NCBI GenBank assembly: GCA_025917655.1
Contig: CP084611.1
Location: forward strand, 5,146,001-5,210,000
Length of the DNA stretch: 64,000 bases
Direction of reading: 5' to 3'
Origin: Chlorella sorokiniana
Lineage: Eukaryota > Chlorophyta > Trebouxiophyceae > Chlorellales > Chlorellaceae
The translations under genes were made by a program, and so were the position numbers. This document shows, one piece after another, positions 34,301-47,300 of this stretch (its first letter is position 1; the number at the start of each line of letters is the position of its first letter). The notes under the pieces are model-generated. The model was not told the origin of the DNA. It did not search any database and was given only the letters and a program-made list of their open reading frames with translations.

Positions 34301-35257
34301 CACTCTGCTGTCACGTTGGTACCTGCGTGCCAGACCCTGCTTGCTCGCTTGATGTCAATGGCGGCCTTGCTGGAGGCTGAGCTCGCCGTGCCCTCCTTGC
34401 TGCTCCCCGGCCCTCATTCTGCAGAGGAGGCGGCGCTGCTGGCGCCGAGGGTGACGGCCTGGAGACGGTTCAGAATGGAAACGACGCCAGCGACCAGATC
34501 TAAATTTGACTGGGGGAGAGGAAACACACGACCTGTGCCGGCTGGTTTTCAAGCCCTGGGCAACACCCAGCAGCCCGTAGTAATGCGCTGTGTGTTGTGT
34601 GGCGCCCCTCAAGCAGCACCCACACACAGCCCCCTACCACCGTTTTGTCTTGATTCTTGATGCCCTCCCCATCTGTCCCCATTTTTGGATGAGCCGCCTG
34701 TTGCAACCGCTGCCGGCGGCGGTTGCTGCTATCATGCTGACAAGCATGCAGCCGGCTCATTCGTCATTTGACCATAGTTTTGCACATGAGCACACGCATC
34801 CAGTGTATAGTTGCTGTGGCCGACCAGAAAGAGCATACCGCAGGCTCACGGCGCGCCTGGCCAATGGCAGCGCTGAACAGGATGCAGCTAGCTCAACGAG
34901 ACCAACGCACTCCTCATTGCAGAAGCTGGTCTCCCCATGCAGACCACGCTGCTGCCCTCAGTAGCTTGGCGTCTGTGGCGGCGCTTGGTTCCCATGGCTT
35001 CCACTGCTGTCAGCAAGGGCTTGAGCGCCGTCATCCCTGATTCGTTGGCAGATTACTATTCGTCTTCAAGGCTTGCCGTCATGATTCTAATTTTTGAATC
35101 TATCTCGGTGCCTGTGCAAAGATGTTGCTGCCTGTGGTAACCAAAGTACAGGTGCCAGTACGCAAACTTGGTACCGTCATCAATCTACGTCCTGGGCAGT
35201 CTGAGAGGCCTCCGAGCAATTCCATCACGTATCAACCCACCGCTGGCAACCCGCCTG
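34301..35257. other. intergenic, possible minus-strand terminal exon
   Basis: No complete gene recognised. On the minus strand, after an acceptor CCCCCAG at about 34516-34522, a frame reads SNLDLVAGVVSILNRLQAVT and ends at a stop near 34422 with GASSAASSAE before it. Its composition looks coding, but I found no partner exons upstream. On the plus strand RLTARLANGSAEQD near 34850 is also coding-like. Both are weak. Confidence 0.35.
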
Positions 35258-36636
35258 ATGCGTTTTGCTTCACTTCGCCAGCGCAGCCCGCGTTTGCCTG
35301 GCCTCCCCAAGGCCGCACGCCCGAAATTGTACGCGGCGCCAAGTTCCATGCTGCTGGAGCACCTTCCAGCGCTGGAGGGCAAGCGCATTGTGCTGGCCAG
35401 CGCCAGCCCCGCCGCCGCGAGCTGCTGCAGCAAATGGGCCTCAAGTTTGAGGTGGGCCAGCGGGGCAATTCTTCCATTTCTCGCCTGCGTTGTGAGCTGG
35501 GTGATTGAATTTGTGTCGTCCGAGCCTGCAACTGTAGACGGGCGGGCTGTGCCGCTGCCGCTGCAACGTGACGCGACGTTTCCCGCCTCCTGGCCCCGCC
35601 CCCTGTTGACGTTGGACAGGTTGTGGTGAGCAGCTTTGAGGAGACCCTGCCCAAGGATCAGTACAGCGCCGCCGACTACGCGCGGCACACCGCGGCCCAC
35701 AAGGCGATGGATGTCGCGACGCAGCTGGCGGCGGCGGCACGCGGCGGCGGCGGCGGCGAGCAGCAGCAGCAGCCCCGGCGCTGGTCATAGGTGCAGACAC
35801 GGTGGTGGAGTATGGTGAGCACATCCTGGAGAAGCCAGCAGATGCCGCGGAGGCAGAGCGCGTGCTGCGCATGCTGAGCGGGCAGCGCCACCACGTGCAC
35901 ACCGGCGTCGCTCTGGTGCTGCCCCGCGGCGGCGGCGGGCGGCGACGCAGCGGCTGCAAGGCAGCAAGCGGGTGCGATGCCGCAGGCTTTCCGCATGCTT
36001 TGCATCAGCAAGCGAAGCGTGTGTTTGCTGGCTGCCGCTGTTGCCTGCGCTGCGCACGGCTGAGGGCATGAGGGCGCGTTCGGCTCTGCGCCCATCAGCC
36101 CGCTACGCTTCCACCACACGTGCTTCAGCAGGAGAGCCCCGCCTGCACAGCTTCTCTGTGACGACCAGCGTGCAGTTTGATGAGCTGTCGGCGGAGGCGA
36201 TTGCGGCGTACATTGCGTCGGGCGAGCCCTTTGGCAAGGCGGGCAGCTACGGTGAGCTGGGGGTGGGGGTGGGGGTGGGGGCCAACTGCTAGGGGGAGAA
36301 CCTGGGGGACGGGGCCGCATTCCCCCAGCATGCAGCAGCACGGCTGCTGGGTGCGTGTGCTGCTGGGGAGCTGAACAGCCTGCTGGTCAGTGCCCTGCTC
36401 CCCACTGAGCAGCAGCCGGCCCCCGCAAGATGCTGCCCGTACGCCCGAGTGCCCCTCCATTGATTCCCGGCCTTGAGCCACCCCTCGGCGCTGCCTCCCC
36501 GCTTCCCAGGCATCCAAGGCCTTGCAGGGAGTTTTGTGCGCGGCATCGAGGGCTGCTACTTCAACGTGGTGGGCTTCCCGCTGCACCGATTTGGCGTGGA
36601 GCTGGGGGGCTCATCCAGAGCGGCGCGCTGGCGTGA
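35258..36636 (+). CDS. Maf-type nucleoside triphosphate pyrophosphatase
   Basis: Maf/ASMTL-N family: hydrolyses non-canonical or modified NTPs to NMP and PPi. Four exons: 35258-35451, 35620 to about 35968, about 36127-36251 and 36510-36636. Motifs: [11 protein letters not shown] then [107 protein letters not shown]; and [16 protein letters not shown]. The start at 35258 adds ~30 Arg/Pro-rich residues before [13 protein letters not shown] (ATG 35348), possibly a transit peptide; 35348 is the alternative. The family frame is broken by one base at three C or G runs (35407-35410, 35773-35776, 36604-36609). The last join leads to LIQSGALA and the stop 36634-36636. Confidence 0.92.
36255..36289 (+). 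repeat. (GGGGGT)n tract in a Maf intron
   Basis: Four runs of at least five G separated by single T at the 5' end of the intron after 36251; sequence suited to a G-quadruplex on the transcript. Confidence 0.75.
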
Positions 36637-37368
36637 GGGGCGGCGGGTTCTGCGGGCGGCAGGTGGCGGCTCATGCCGGCGGCTGGCATGACGAAAAGTC
36701 CAGCCTCCCAGACTGTGCATGCTGTGAGCGTGATCGCTTCCTTGGTTGGCTTCAATGATGTGCTCCTATTGAAGCAGTACCTGGTGCCCGTCGACGCTGG
36801 GCGTGTTCGCTGTCAGCGGCGGCGATGGCTGGTTATGCCGCAGGACCCAAGCTCGCCTGCCGGGCACCTTGCTGTCGGCAGCGCATGCCACAGAATCGCT
36901 ATGCATTGCGGCAAACCCGACCCCTAGCCTGGCTTCGCTGTTGAGGCGAGGGGCTTGGCTTTGTGCAGGCTACCCGGCCCCTGCATGGCTCCTCGATCCA
37001 ATTCCATCGATCGGCTATATTTGCAACGACCAGCGCCCACACAGGTTTGGGGCCCTTGGATCATGTCAGGCACCCTTGTCGCCCGGGACGCTTGGGTCTC
37101 CGCCTCAAAGCGGCACCACGAGGATATCTAGCCCTGGGACATGCTGGAAGCCGAAGAAGGACATGTTATGCGCAGAAATAGGTCCCTTTCCTCCGCAACT
37201 GGGTGTTGGGTAATACTCGGGCCGGGCCGAAGGCCATGCTTGTGAGCCGGGGCAACCGCCATTGTCAAGCACCCATTCCAGACCTCGACTATTGTGCCGG
37301 AGCACACATCCCTCCCGCCTACGCCCAGCAGTCGCACCTTTTCGCATACCTCTTTTGCGCATCGCACC
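36637..37368. other. intergenic, Maf / SBP
   Basis: About 730 bases, nothing coding recognised on either strand. It contains the Maf 3' UTR and the promoter and leader of the first SBP gene. Confidence 0.45.
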
Positions 37369-39066
37369 ATGCAGCAGTCCGGCGCCTCCCCCAGCAATCC
37401 GGGCAGCTCGAGAGCCGATCTGAGCAAGCGCAAACCTGGCAGGCCGCCCTCGCACAGCGGATGCCAAGTGTGCGGGAAGGACCTGTCAGACCTGCGCCTA
37501 TTCCACCAGGTGGGCGCCTTGGCCCCTCGGTAGGGTCTCTGGTCTGGGCTGAGCGGTGTCCCAGCGGCGCAACCGGGCCCCAGCGGGCTGCCTCCTGCCC
37601 GCGGGCGTCGCACTGCCCCGTACCGGCCGGCTCCCGCGCCGCAGCAACGCTGCTGGCAGCTGTGTATGTTTTGATCACCGGCAGCGCCTCTGCCGCTCCG
37701 CCTTTGCCCAGCAGCAGCCGCAGCCAGCTGCACGGCTGCGCAGGAGCTTGCCGCGCCTCGGTACCGGACCAAATACGGCGCCGCCCATGCCCATCCCTCG
37801 GCTCTCACGATGGCGCGGCGCTGCCATGCCACGCTCCTTCCTCCCGGCCGTTTCACCCCCTCCCCTTCTGTGCTTTCTTCTTGTCCGCCCTGCAGCGGTA
37901 CCATATCTGCAACGAGCACATGATGGCGAAGGAGGTGCTCGTGAGGGGCGCGCCGCAGCGCTTCTGTCAGCAGGTGAGCTGGCCTGTTTGTTTCAAAGAA
38001 CAGGTGGTTGCCGTATTCCCGTCGGGCTGTGCACAGGCCGCCATGTGCCCTTGCGACCCAGACTGACGCCCTCTAGACGCGTCGAAGATCATCTCAATGA
38101 AAAGCGCCTCACTTCGCCACGCCGGCCCCTCCTGCCGCCTGCTGCAGTGCGGACGCTTCCACGACCTCAGCCGCTTCGCCCCCGGCATGCGCTCCTGCCG
38201 CCAGCAGCTGGCCAAGCACGCGGAGCGGCGGCGGCGCGGCCGACCCCTGGCCGCAGCGCAGGCGGTCGGCGGAGCCGCCGCCGTCAGCCACGTGCAGCGG
38301 CAGGCGCAGCTGGCGCAGCAGCGGCAGGCGCAGCTGGCGCAGCAGGCTGTGGCGGCGACGCTTCTCCGTGCCGCCACGCCTGCCCCCAGCGATGCGGGGC
38401 ATCGGCTGCAGCGCCCACAGCGCCGCCGTCGCCGGCCAGCCCAGAGGGCACCGCTGCGCCGCCGCCGAGCAGCAGCGGGTTGGATGCCTTGCTGGCCGCA
38501 GCGGCCGAGGAGGCAGCGGCGGAGGCGGAGGCGGAGCAGCTGCGCAAGCGAGCTCGCCGTGCGCCGTGTGCCGCCGTCGCAGCTGCAGCGGCCGCCCCGG
38601 GGCCCAGCTGGTTTGTCGCTGTACAGCCGCAGCCTCCCAGAATCACCAGCTTCCCGGTCGAGCCATGGCCACAGCAGCCCACGGCGGGCGGCCTCCCCTT
38701 GCCACCCTTGATCGCGTCAACTACGGCGCCCCTGCAGCTGCAGCAGCCGCTGTCGGCGCCGACCAAGCCGCCAGCTCAGCCCGACCTGCAGCAGCTGCTG
38801 GCGGTGCTGCTGCAGGCCGCGAGCGGCAGCAGCAGCGGCACTGGCACGGCCGCCGCACCTGCGCTGCTGCCGCCGCCCAAGCCGGAGCCCAGCGTTCAGG
38901 CCGCGGCGCGGCCCCTTCCTTTGCCGCAGCGCTGGCAGCTGCCGGGCAGAGCGACGGCGCGGTGCAGCGGCTGCTGGCGGCGGCCGGCGGCACCCAGGGC
39001 GGGGAGGCTGCTGCGGCGGCGCTCTTCAGGGCGGCTGTCAGCGGCATCATGGCGTCCCTCGTCTGA
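37369..39066 (+). CDS. SBP-box transcription factor, copy 1
   Basis: Plant and algal-specific DNA-binding factor that recognises GTAC-core sites. Exon 1 37369-37509 starts MQQSGASPSNPGSSRADL and brings the first zinc ligands (GCQVCGKDLSDLRLFHQ). Exon 2 37896-37973 encodes RYHICNEHMMAKEVLVRG and RFCQQ. Exon 3 from 38148 encodes CGRFHDLSRFAPGMRSC and the basic nuclear-localisation part AKHAERRRRGR. The second finger has the normal C-C-H-C ligands. The first begins CxxC instead of the usual Cx4C. The rest is Ala/Gln/Pro-rich with GLDALLAAAAEEAAAEAEAE and a run FAAALAAAGQSDGAVQRLL, in a frame that changes twice at repeats, to the stop 39064-39066 after SGIMASLV. It has the same intron positions as the next gene. 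Confidence 0.92.
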
Positions 39067-40686
39067 AACCAATGCTGGAACCCAGAGCCCTTCAAGGCGC
39101 CCCCTGCGACGGCCCCCCAACAACGGCGCCCTCGTGGCCATGCCTGTTGCCCCCACGCCTTTCAGCAGCCGAGCTTTTTTACTGCCGAGCGTTCGCACTC
39201 GCCCAATTCCTTCCCCACTTCGTTTCTATGCCTTGCACGTTCATTTGATTTTGGCTTGGCCCCCTCGCATTCGTACGGCTCCTCCCCTCTCTCCTGCCTC
39301 GGGCAGGCAGCACGCGCTTGATCCCAGCTGGCCAGGCTTGCGTGCTGCTGCCGCTGAATCCTGCGCTCTGCACCCACCCATGGATACCCCTGCATGTTCA
39401 TTTCTTCCCTGCTGGGCATGTGAGATACTGACCGCCATTCGTTTGCGCCGCATGGCGCAGCCCCGCCGGCCCTCTGTCGGCGTGAGCCTGACCAGGATTG
39501 TGTTTGCCCCTCGGCCCGAGCGCTCTCCCCTTGGCACCTGCTCCTCGCATTCGCCATTCCCTTGCAATGTCTATTTCATGTGTGCGATGCAATTGCTCCT
39601 CTACGCTGCACCGTGGCGCCCTGTTTGGACTCGAGTCTGCTCTCGCGCATCAGCCCTGCAGCGCCTGTGCAGCCTGAGGCGGCGCATCGGGCTGTCCGGG
39701 CTGCAATGCAACCGTATCACACCTGCATTTGTGGGGCTGGCAAGGAGTTGGGATTCCGTGGGCGGCAGGCAGGGCTGCGACAGCAGCAGCTGGGGCACAC
39801 GTAAGCAGCGGGCTCGCGAGTGCCAGCCGGGATGGGCGGCAGCGGGCAGCCGGGCCCTGTTGTTGCCACCACGGCGAGTTTGGCAGCTGGAATGTGCAGC
39901 GGTGGCGCAGGCGGGGAGGGCCCAGCTGGCCCCAGGTAGCCTGGGCGGTTGGGTTGTGTCGGCCTGTCGGCGGCAGCTGGGGGTATCCGATCGCGGCGCT
40001 TACGAGGACCGCTCCGCTGCCTGCCGCCTCTCCAGGCCTGCCATGCCTGCCGCCGGGGTGCCGGGGCCGTGCAGGGGCCATGGAAGCACCGGTGCACCCA
40101 ATGCAGGGGCTGGGAAGGGCCCCTGTGCTGGGGCCTGCCAGGTAGGGGCCAGGTAGGGGTGACGGCTGCGCCGTCGTACATTGCCGGGGGATGACGGCTG
40201 CCGCCCCAGCTGCTGTCCCCGTGTGTCCGAAGGCTAGCTTGCTGTGGTCTGGGCCCAGGGCCTCCAGGGGGCAGAAACGGGGAAATTCTGGCCTGCAAAG
40301 GCGCTCCAATTGCCACCGGCGGCAATGCGCCGGCCGGGGGGCTGGGGCGGGGATGCTCTCGTCTGTCTCTGGCGCCAGGTGGCTGACAGGTAACCGCCTT
40401 CTCATGAAGATGAAGCCAGGCATCGCCCTCTTCTGAACTTATTCTCCGTTCTCCCACACATCCCTACGCACATTTGAGAACGTTTGAAGGCCAATTCCTG
40501 CACCTTCTGTGGTAGAAAGCTGTGACCCCTATTTCGTGGCTCTAGGAGCGTGCACCTTGTTTCTCGTGTTGCTCCTTGTCTGCTGCCTTGCTAAGCTTTG
40601 GCATTGCCTCTGCCATATTTCCCTTACAACCCACTACTCGTCAGTGCCCGACCGGAGGACCCCTGTCTCTTTCACCGATTGGCGAC
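39067..40686. other. intergenic between the SBP genes
   Basis: About 1.6 kb with no conserved coding segment. It contains the copy 1 3' UTR and the copy 2 promoter and leader. Around 40135-40160 CCAGGTAGGGG occurs twice in tandem. Open frames here are compositional. Confidence 0.45.
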
Positions 40687-43247
40687 ATGGAGCTCCACGC
40701 TTCCCCGACGGCCGCCTCCTTTCCCACTATGCCAGTTCTCAGCGGGCCAAAGCTGTCCCAGCAGCAGGCCCGCCGAGTCTATGGCCCCACCTGCGCCGTG
40801 TGCAAGCGGTCGCTCATTAACGAGCGCGTCTTCCACCAGGTGAGCAGGGAGGGCCCAGCGGGGCAGCAGACCGCCAGTCGCGCTCTGTTGGTACCCAGAG
40901 AGCTAGTGGTACTCGCGCGTGCGCGCGGGACTGGGACTGGCCCACCAGCAGCGCCCGCGGCACAGCTGCAGACTCCACCGCCAGGATCGTCAAGCGCCAG
41001 CGCAGGCCAGCAGGCGGGCTGCCCGGTGGTGCAGTGCGCGGCGCGGCGGGCTGTTGTGCTCCTCAATTGCTGGCACCCGCTGAGTCGGGCTGCTTCCGCG
41101 TAGCGACCCCCTGGCGCACGCCAGCTTGGCACAAATTGGGGGCTGCACGCGAGGCACGCCGCGGCGCCCTCCAGCGCGCCAGCCTGCCGCCAGCCGCCCC
41201 AGCCCCTCAGCGGCAGCACCCAGCAGTGCCAGCAGGCCGCAGGAGGGCCGCCGCTGCCGCCGCACCGAACGGCGGCGCGTGGTAGTGATCTGTGGCCCTC
41301 GGGCCAGCTACCTGGGCCCTGCAGCTTAAGTAACCCAACCGCCGACATGTGTGCCTGCAGCCCTGCCAACCACTGTTTGGCCCCCTGCCCCCTGCAGCGC
41401 TACCACGTGTGCCCAGAGCACGCCACCGCCGACCAAGTGATTCTGGACGGGATTGTGCAGCGCTTTTGCCAGCAGGTGAGCCGCCGCCGCCGCCGCCGCT
41501 CGGGGAATCTGCGGCCCCGTAACCCCTCACCCTTCCACCCCTCCCCCGCCCCGCCGGGCATCCACCTCTGGCTGCGCCTGTTGGGTTTGCCCTCCGTGCC
41601 GCCTCTTTTGCACACTCCCGCCCCCAAACCCACTGCCCAGCAGCTGGGGCGAACAGGCTGCACCCCCACATGTGCCCCATGTCCCTTGCCCCTGGCTATG
41701 TGCCCCAACCCCTGCGGTGCCACCCCCCCCTTCTCCCTTCATTCTGTTTCCGCTTCAACCGCCTGGCAACCATGCCTGCATTGCTTACGGCTTGCGATGC
41801 TCCCTGCCTGCCTCACAACCCACCCGCTGTTGTCCAGCCCCTGAACCCCCCCCAACTCCCGAAACCGCTGCAGTGCGGCCGTTTTCACGAGCTGGAGCGC
41901 TTTGCCCCCACCATGCGCTCCTGCCGCGCCCAGCTGGCACGCCACGCGGAGCGGCGGCGCAAGCGCCGCGCAGAGGCCTCGGCCGCCAAGGCCCGCGCCC
42001 GCGCCCTGGGCGTCAACCACGCGGTGGCGGCGGCCGGCGGCGGCGCCACGGGTGAGGCAAGGGGGTGAAGGGGGCCTGTGGCATGTGTGATGAGGTTGAG
42101 GAGGGGCAGCTGCGCTGGGTGGTTGATGTTGTGTTGAGCACAAGGCAGTGACGGTTGGGGCTGGCAACGGCGGCCGCTTCCAGGTTGCGCGTGCAGCAAG
42201 TTGGATTGCGGCATCCAGCGCGTTCCCACGCACCCGCTCCAACGAGCCGCCCCCGCCTCCCTTGCAGCCCCCTCGCTGCCGGCATCCAGTGCACCGCCGT
42301 CGGGCGCTGCCGCCGTCGTCACCGGCGCCACCCTGCCGATTGAGCCGCCCGCCAAGCGCGTCTGCGTGGACAGCGGCAGCGGGCTGAGCGAGCAGGCCGC
42401 CTCGGCGGCGCTGCAGCTGGAGCTCAGCGGCGGCGGCGGCGCGGAGGGCAGCGGGGTGATGTCCGGCATGGATGCCGCCACCGCCGCTGTCGCTCAGCGA
42501 GTGATTGCCGAGGCGGCGCGGGCGACGGCGGAGGCGGCTGCGCCTCCGCTCAGAGCACTCACAGCACTCACGTGCAGCAGAACAACCCCTCTCAGGGCCT
42601 GGACGCCCTGCTGGCGGCCGCAGAGGAGGAGGCGGCCGGCAGCGCCGCCGCCGCCGCTGCTCACTCCGATTGGCGGCGGGTGGCTGCCCCGGCGGCGGCC
42701 ACCCAGCCGTCGCCGGCCAGTGTGTCGTTGACCCTGGGCCCCTCCGACTTCCCGCCCATGCCTCTGCCACAGCACTGGCAGTCGCCGTGGCAGGCCGTGG
42801 CGGCGGCGGCCGCACCGGCGCAGCAGTCGGCCTTCCAGTGGCCGCCGCTGCAGGCGCTGCAGCCGGCAGCCCCGCCGCTGCCCCCAACGCCATGGCCGCC
42901 CTGCAAGCCTTGCTGGCCCAGCCTGCGGCGCAGAGCCTGCTGGCGCAGGTGGCGGCGGCGCCAGCCCCCGCCCCGCCCCCGCCCCCGCGCCTCCCCAGCC
43001 GCAGCTTCTGCAGCATCTGATTCAGCAGCTGGCGGCCCCTGGCGCTGCAGCCGCAGCGCTGGCGGCTCTGGGGCAGCAGCTGGCGCCCGCGGCGGCGGCA
43101 GCGGCGCCGCCGCCGCCTGCCCAGTCGCTGGCAGCAGCTCTGGCTGGTGTGCAGGCAGCTGCCGCACAGCTGGCACGCCCCCAGCAGGCCCAGCAGGACC
43201 CAGCTGACCTGATGCAGCTGGTGATGAAGCTGGCGCAGCAGTGCTGA
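40687..43247 (+). CDS. SBP-box transcription factor, copy 2
   Basis: Tandem paralogue of the preceding gene. Exons: 40687-40839 (ATG, MELHASPTAAS; TCAVCKRSLINERVFHQ), 41398-41475 (RYHVCPEHATADQVILDG, RFCQQ), 41874-42051 (CGRFHELERFAPTMRSC, ARHAERRRKRRAEASAAK) and from 42270 to the stop 43245-43247. Introns fall at exactly the same residues as in copy 1 (after FHQ and after FCQQ). The first zinc finger also has CxxC spacing. The C-terminal part shares GLDALLAAAEEEAAGS with copy 1, then an Ala/Gln/Pro-rich region ending DPADLMQLVMKLAQQC. The reading frame of the low-complexity part moves between frames at G/C runs, so its exact sequence is uncertain. A 4-residue basic cluster KRRA follows the zinc domain as nuclear signal. 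Confidence 0.92.
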
Positions 43248-44342
43248 GCGCCCAGAGCTCCAGCCGTCAAGGGCCTGACTGCGGCGGCGCCATGGCTCGT
43301 TTTGAGCATGGCGAGCGGCATGCACGGCCTCATGCCGCCCGTCTGCCCTCGCTCGCTCCACGCGCGCCAGCTCCGCAGGCGGCTGCCCCTTGCCCAGGGT
43401 GCTCCAAGAATCACCGCACCCTGTTGGTTGCCCACTTCGGGCCCCTCCCCATGCATGAGATACATACGCCTGCCATCCCCGCCCCCAACCAACCCCCTCA
43501 AAACACCCTCAAGAAAAGAAGACAGAACCCACCAAAAGCCTCGCCCACCTTGCTGTCCCCCTTCCAACGCTGGAACCTTCTCCTGCCTGCCTCTTTCGTC
43601 GTTTTCCTCTTTCCCTGACCGCTTCTCCCTTTGCTCCGCCGTTGTTATCCTTGCGCGGCGCCGGTGCTTCGCCGCCGGCGCGCCGGAATTTCCGTTCCCA
43701 ATCTCTTATCAATACCTTTGCCAGCCCTTGCCCGCCTGCCCGCCATCATGCGCCCGGCGCCCGCGCCCCCGCCACCCATCCCTAACCCGCCTATCGGCCG
43801 TGTGGCCGCCCTTTCAAGTCGCAGCCAAGGTAACCCCCTTTATCGAACTCCCTCAGCCTTCAGAGCACTACACACCCTGGGACCCATTGAATCAAGTCAC
43901 GTTTGTGCGTTTGTTTGTTCATTTGTTTGAGCGGCGCCGCATGCGCCCGCCTCTGCGCCAGCCCGCCCTTTTGCGCCAGGGCGCGCGCTTGCCTCCCGCG
44001 GCGTGCACGTCCTGCGCACCCGCCGGCCTACTTGTGCCCCCTGCCCATTCCTTGTCGTTTGCTGCCGCAGGCGCAGCCCGTTTTGCATTGCTGTTCGACA
44101 GTCTGTTGACCAAGTGATGTGTATCAACACCAGAGACGGCTGCACTGCACCCACCCATTGATTGTGCCTGGGCGCATGCCCCGCGCTGTAACATATTTCA
44201 TGCGGCCGCACCACAGCGGGAGTCGGGCAGAAGAGTGGGTTTGTTGTGAGGCAGGAGGACAGGTTTCGGGAAACAGTGTGGGTTGCGAGCCAGCAAGGAG
44301 TGCCTGCCGTCGAAGCATGCGGGGGGTGTTGGAGCGGCGACC
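43248..44342. other. convergent intergenic, SBP copy 2 / RRP5
   Basis: About 1.1 kb containing both 3' UTRs. I looked on the minus strand for the HAT/TPR helices that normally follow the acidic linker of RRP5 and saw none. Confidence 0.55.
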
Positions 44343-47300
44343 TCAGTCGCTGTCTTCTTCTGCTTCAGAGCCGCTGCCCGCCTCTGCCAGTTCTTCATCC
44401 AGATCGAATTCCTCCTCGTCCTCCTCCTCACCTTCCTCCTCCTCCTCCCCTTCTTCCTCCTCCTCCCCCTCCTCCTCCTCCTCCCCCTCCTCCTCCAAGC
44501 CAGCACCCTCCTCTTCACCGCCGCTGCCCAGGCCCTCCCCTGCTTCGTCCTCGCTGCTGCTGCCGGCGCTGCCGCCAGGCTCGCCCTCCTCATCGGAGGA
44601 GCCGCCCGCCGCCGCCTCCAGCTCCGCATCAAAGTCAGGCTGCTGCTCTGCATCAGAGGCGCCGTCGTCCTCCAGGTCGCTGCAGGTGCGGGTGGGATAC
44701 GGGGAGTGTGTGAATGTTGGGTGTAGATTTGTGTGTGTGGTGGTTGGGGAGGGGGGCGAGGGGCGCAAGCAAGTGCCAGCATGGGGAAGGGCCATAGATT
44801 GACCCTTGAGGCACGAGGCTTGGCGGCGGCAGCAGGCAGGAGGGACCCGCAGCATGCCCCCACTCGGGTGAGGGAGGGCTGGGGGCACGGCGGGAGCTGG
44901 GGAGGCTCTCCACCTGCGGCCTGAGCGGCGTTAAATGCAGCAATGCAGGCCATACCGAGACTGCAGCCAGAACAGGGTTCCACCCTTGGTCTGCTGCCTG
45001 CCAGACCAGCCCCCAGCCCAGGCCCAGCACCCCACCAAGGTGCCCACCTGAGCCCCTCAAAGTATGAGGGCTTGAGGCCCAGGCTGAGGCGGCCCACCGC
45101 CGCCTCCACCCTCAGCACCCGCGCCGCCACGCCTGCAGGGAGGGCATGCAGGGAGGTGGGCGGGCACTCGATGCGGCGGCAGGTTGGGCGCCGCTGGCTG
45201 GGGCCGTGCGCGTCACTGCTGCCGCCAACTGCAATGGTGCAGCAGCGGCAACGGCTGGCAGGGGCAGCCTGGGGACAAAGGGGGCTGTGGGGGCAATGGG
45301 GGCGCTGGAGAAGCACAGAAGGCCGTCGACGGGAAGAAAGGCTGTTGCAATCAAAACAAGGCTGGCGCGGCAGAAACTGGCGCGCGGCCGCTCACGTCGG
45401 CCGAGGGGGAACAGCTCCGACAGGTCTTTCACGTAGTCGTCCGCAACCTCGCTTACGTGGGCCAGGCCTGCAGGCAGAGCACTTGGATACAGTTCAAGCC
45501 AGCAGGGGATGCATGCAAGCTGCACACGTCAGGCAAAATGGAAAAGAAGGTGGGACCACCAGCAGAACAAGCGGAAGGGGGACGGAGGCGGTGCAGGGTA
45601 GCTTGCGGGCGGTGCAACAAAGGGTAAAGCAAGGGGCCCTCCCGGCCTTCAGCGGCGGCAGCAGCGGGCACAAGGGCGAGGCGCACCAGTGACGGCGGAG
45701 CCTTCCAGCTCCACAAACACCCCGAACTTCTCCACCTTCTTCACCCGGCCGTGCACCACCTGCGGGAAAGGCGAGGCATGTGGTCGGCTCGCGTGCTGTT
45801 GAAGGAGGCGCGCTTCAGCGGCGGGGGAGGGACTTGGCATGCAGGGCTGGAGCGGGAGGCCGACACCGCTGGGCTCTGTCCCGACCCCAGCCGCCGCCCA
45901 AGCCTGCCGTTCAGCCGCGGCATGCTCAGCGTGATCAAGGGCAGAGCTGCATCGCGCAAGCAGTGAGCATACAACACAGACGGCGGACCCAGCCCCGCCT
46001 GCGGGCTCCACCCGCTGGCTCTCCCCACCTGGCCCTCCTTCAGCCCATCCAGGCTGGGGCCCACCCGGCGGGAGCGCAGGGTCAGGTCCACCCTGCAGTA
46101 CAGCAGTACGCACACGCAGGATGCTCAGGAAAGGGGGTGAGCAATTGAACAGGCAAGCAAGCGGGGGAGGAGGGCCGGTGCTGGAAACATACGCTGCCTG
46201 GTCAAGGGGTCCGTGCACTGTTTCTCTTTTGCGTGTTGGGGGTGGGGTGGGGGTGGGGGTTGAGAACACCTTCTGGCAGCCCCTTGATCCCAGCGCACCT
46301 GCCCCCTTCAACCTTGAGCACTTGGCCCACCACCAGCTTGCCCTGTGGGAAGGCGGCGGCAGGGTCCTCGACAAAACCGTCGGCCAGCTGCGACAGCCTG
46401 CGGGATGGCAAACCGATTGGACAGAAAGGGGCGGATCTGATCACGTGGGGGACAGGGAGGAGGCGCGGCTGGTGGGGCGCGAGGCTCGGGGCCGGCAGCC
46501 GCTGCGCATGCTGTGCAGCGCTGCGGCCGCAGGACGCCGTGCGCAGGCGCCAGCGCGGCAGCGTCCCCAGCCTGCCGGGGGCACCAAGCCGCACTGCAGC
46601 AGGAGGCAGCAAGCAGCGCCAGAGGCAGCAGATGCGGCAGGGCTCACCGTATGCGGGCGTCTAGGTTGCGGGCCAGGCAGACAAAGACGCCGGCTGGGCC
46701 AGAAGACTTGACATAACCCGCAAACCGCTGTCCAGGCTGCAGCTGCCCCGGACCCAGCGCGGTGACAGCCGGCTGGGGCGTGTCTGCGGGCGCCGCCGCC
46801 GCCGCGCTGTGCGCCGCGCATTGGCCCCCGCCGCAGGGCGCAGCGACAGCAGCAGCGGGCGACCGCTGCCCTGCCGCTTGCTGCCTGGATTGCCGTCGCC
46901 GCCGTCTGGCTGCTTGGCTGCCGCGGGGTCAGCGCCCAGAACGGCGCAGCGGCAGTACTGTCCCGCCGACAGCCCCGCCAACGCATCCTGTACCGCTGCA
47001 TCGTGCACCTCTGTGAGCGGTACACGTCCCACGCTGTGAGCGCTGAGCTGCACCCGGATGCCGCCGCCGCCAAGGGCTGTGACGCGACCCAGCAGCAGGT
47101 CCCCGGCTTTGGGCGCCCGCCCTGCTGCCGCCGCCGCTGCCGCCGCCGCAGGGTCTTGTCTCTCCTCGGTGCCTGGCGCTAGGTTTTGCGGCGCCGCTGC
47201 GGGACCCACTTCTGTTCCTGCCGCCGCTTTCGGTGTGCTGCCTCTTGCTGCTCCCTCTGGAGGCAGCAGTGACAGGTCCAGAGCGTGCCGCCTGCGGTCG

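Noticed and set aside
39067-40686. A gene between the two SBP factors
   Set aside because: Several open frames exist on both strands, but none has a recognisable motif, consistent splice sites or a convincing start.
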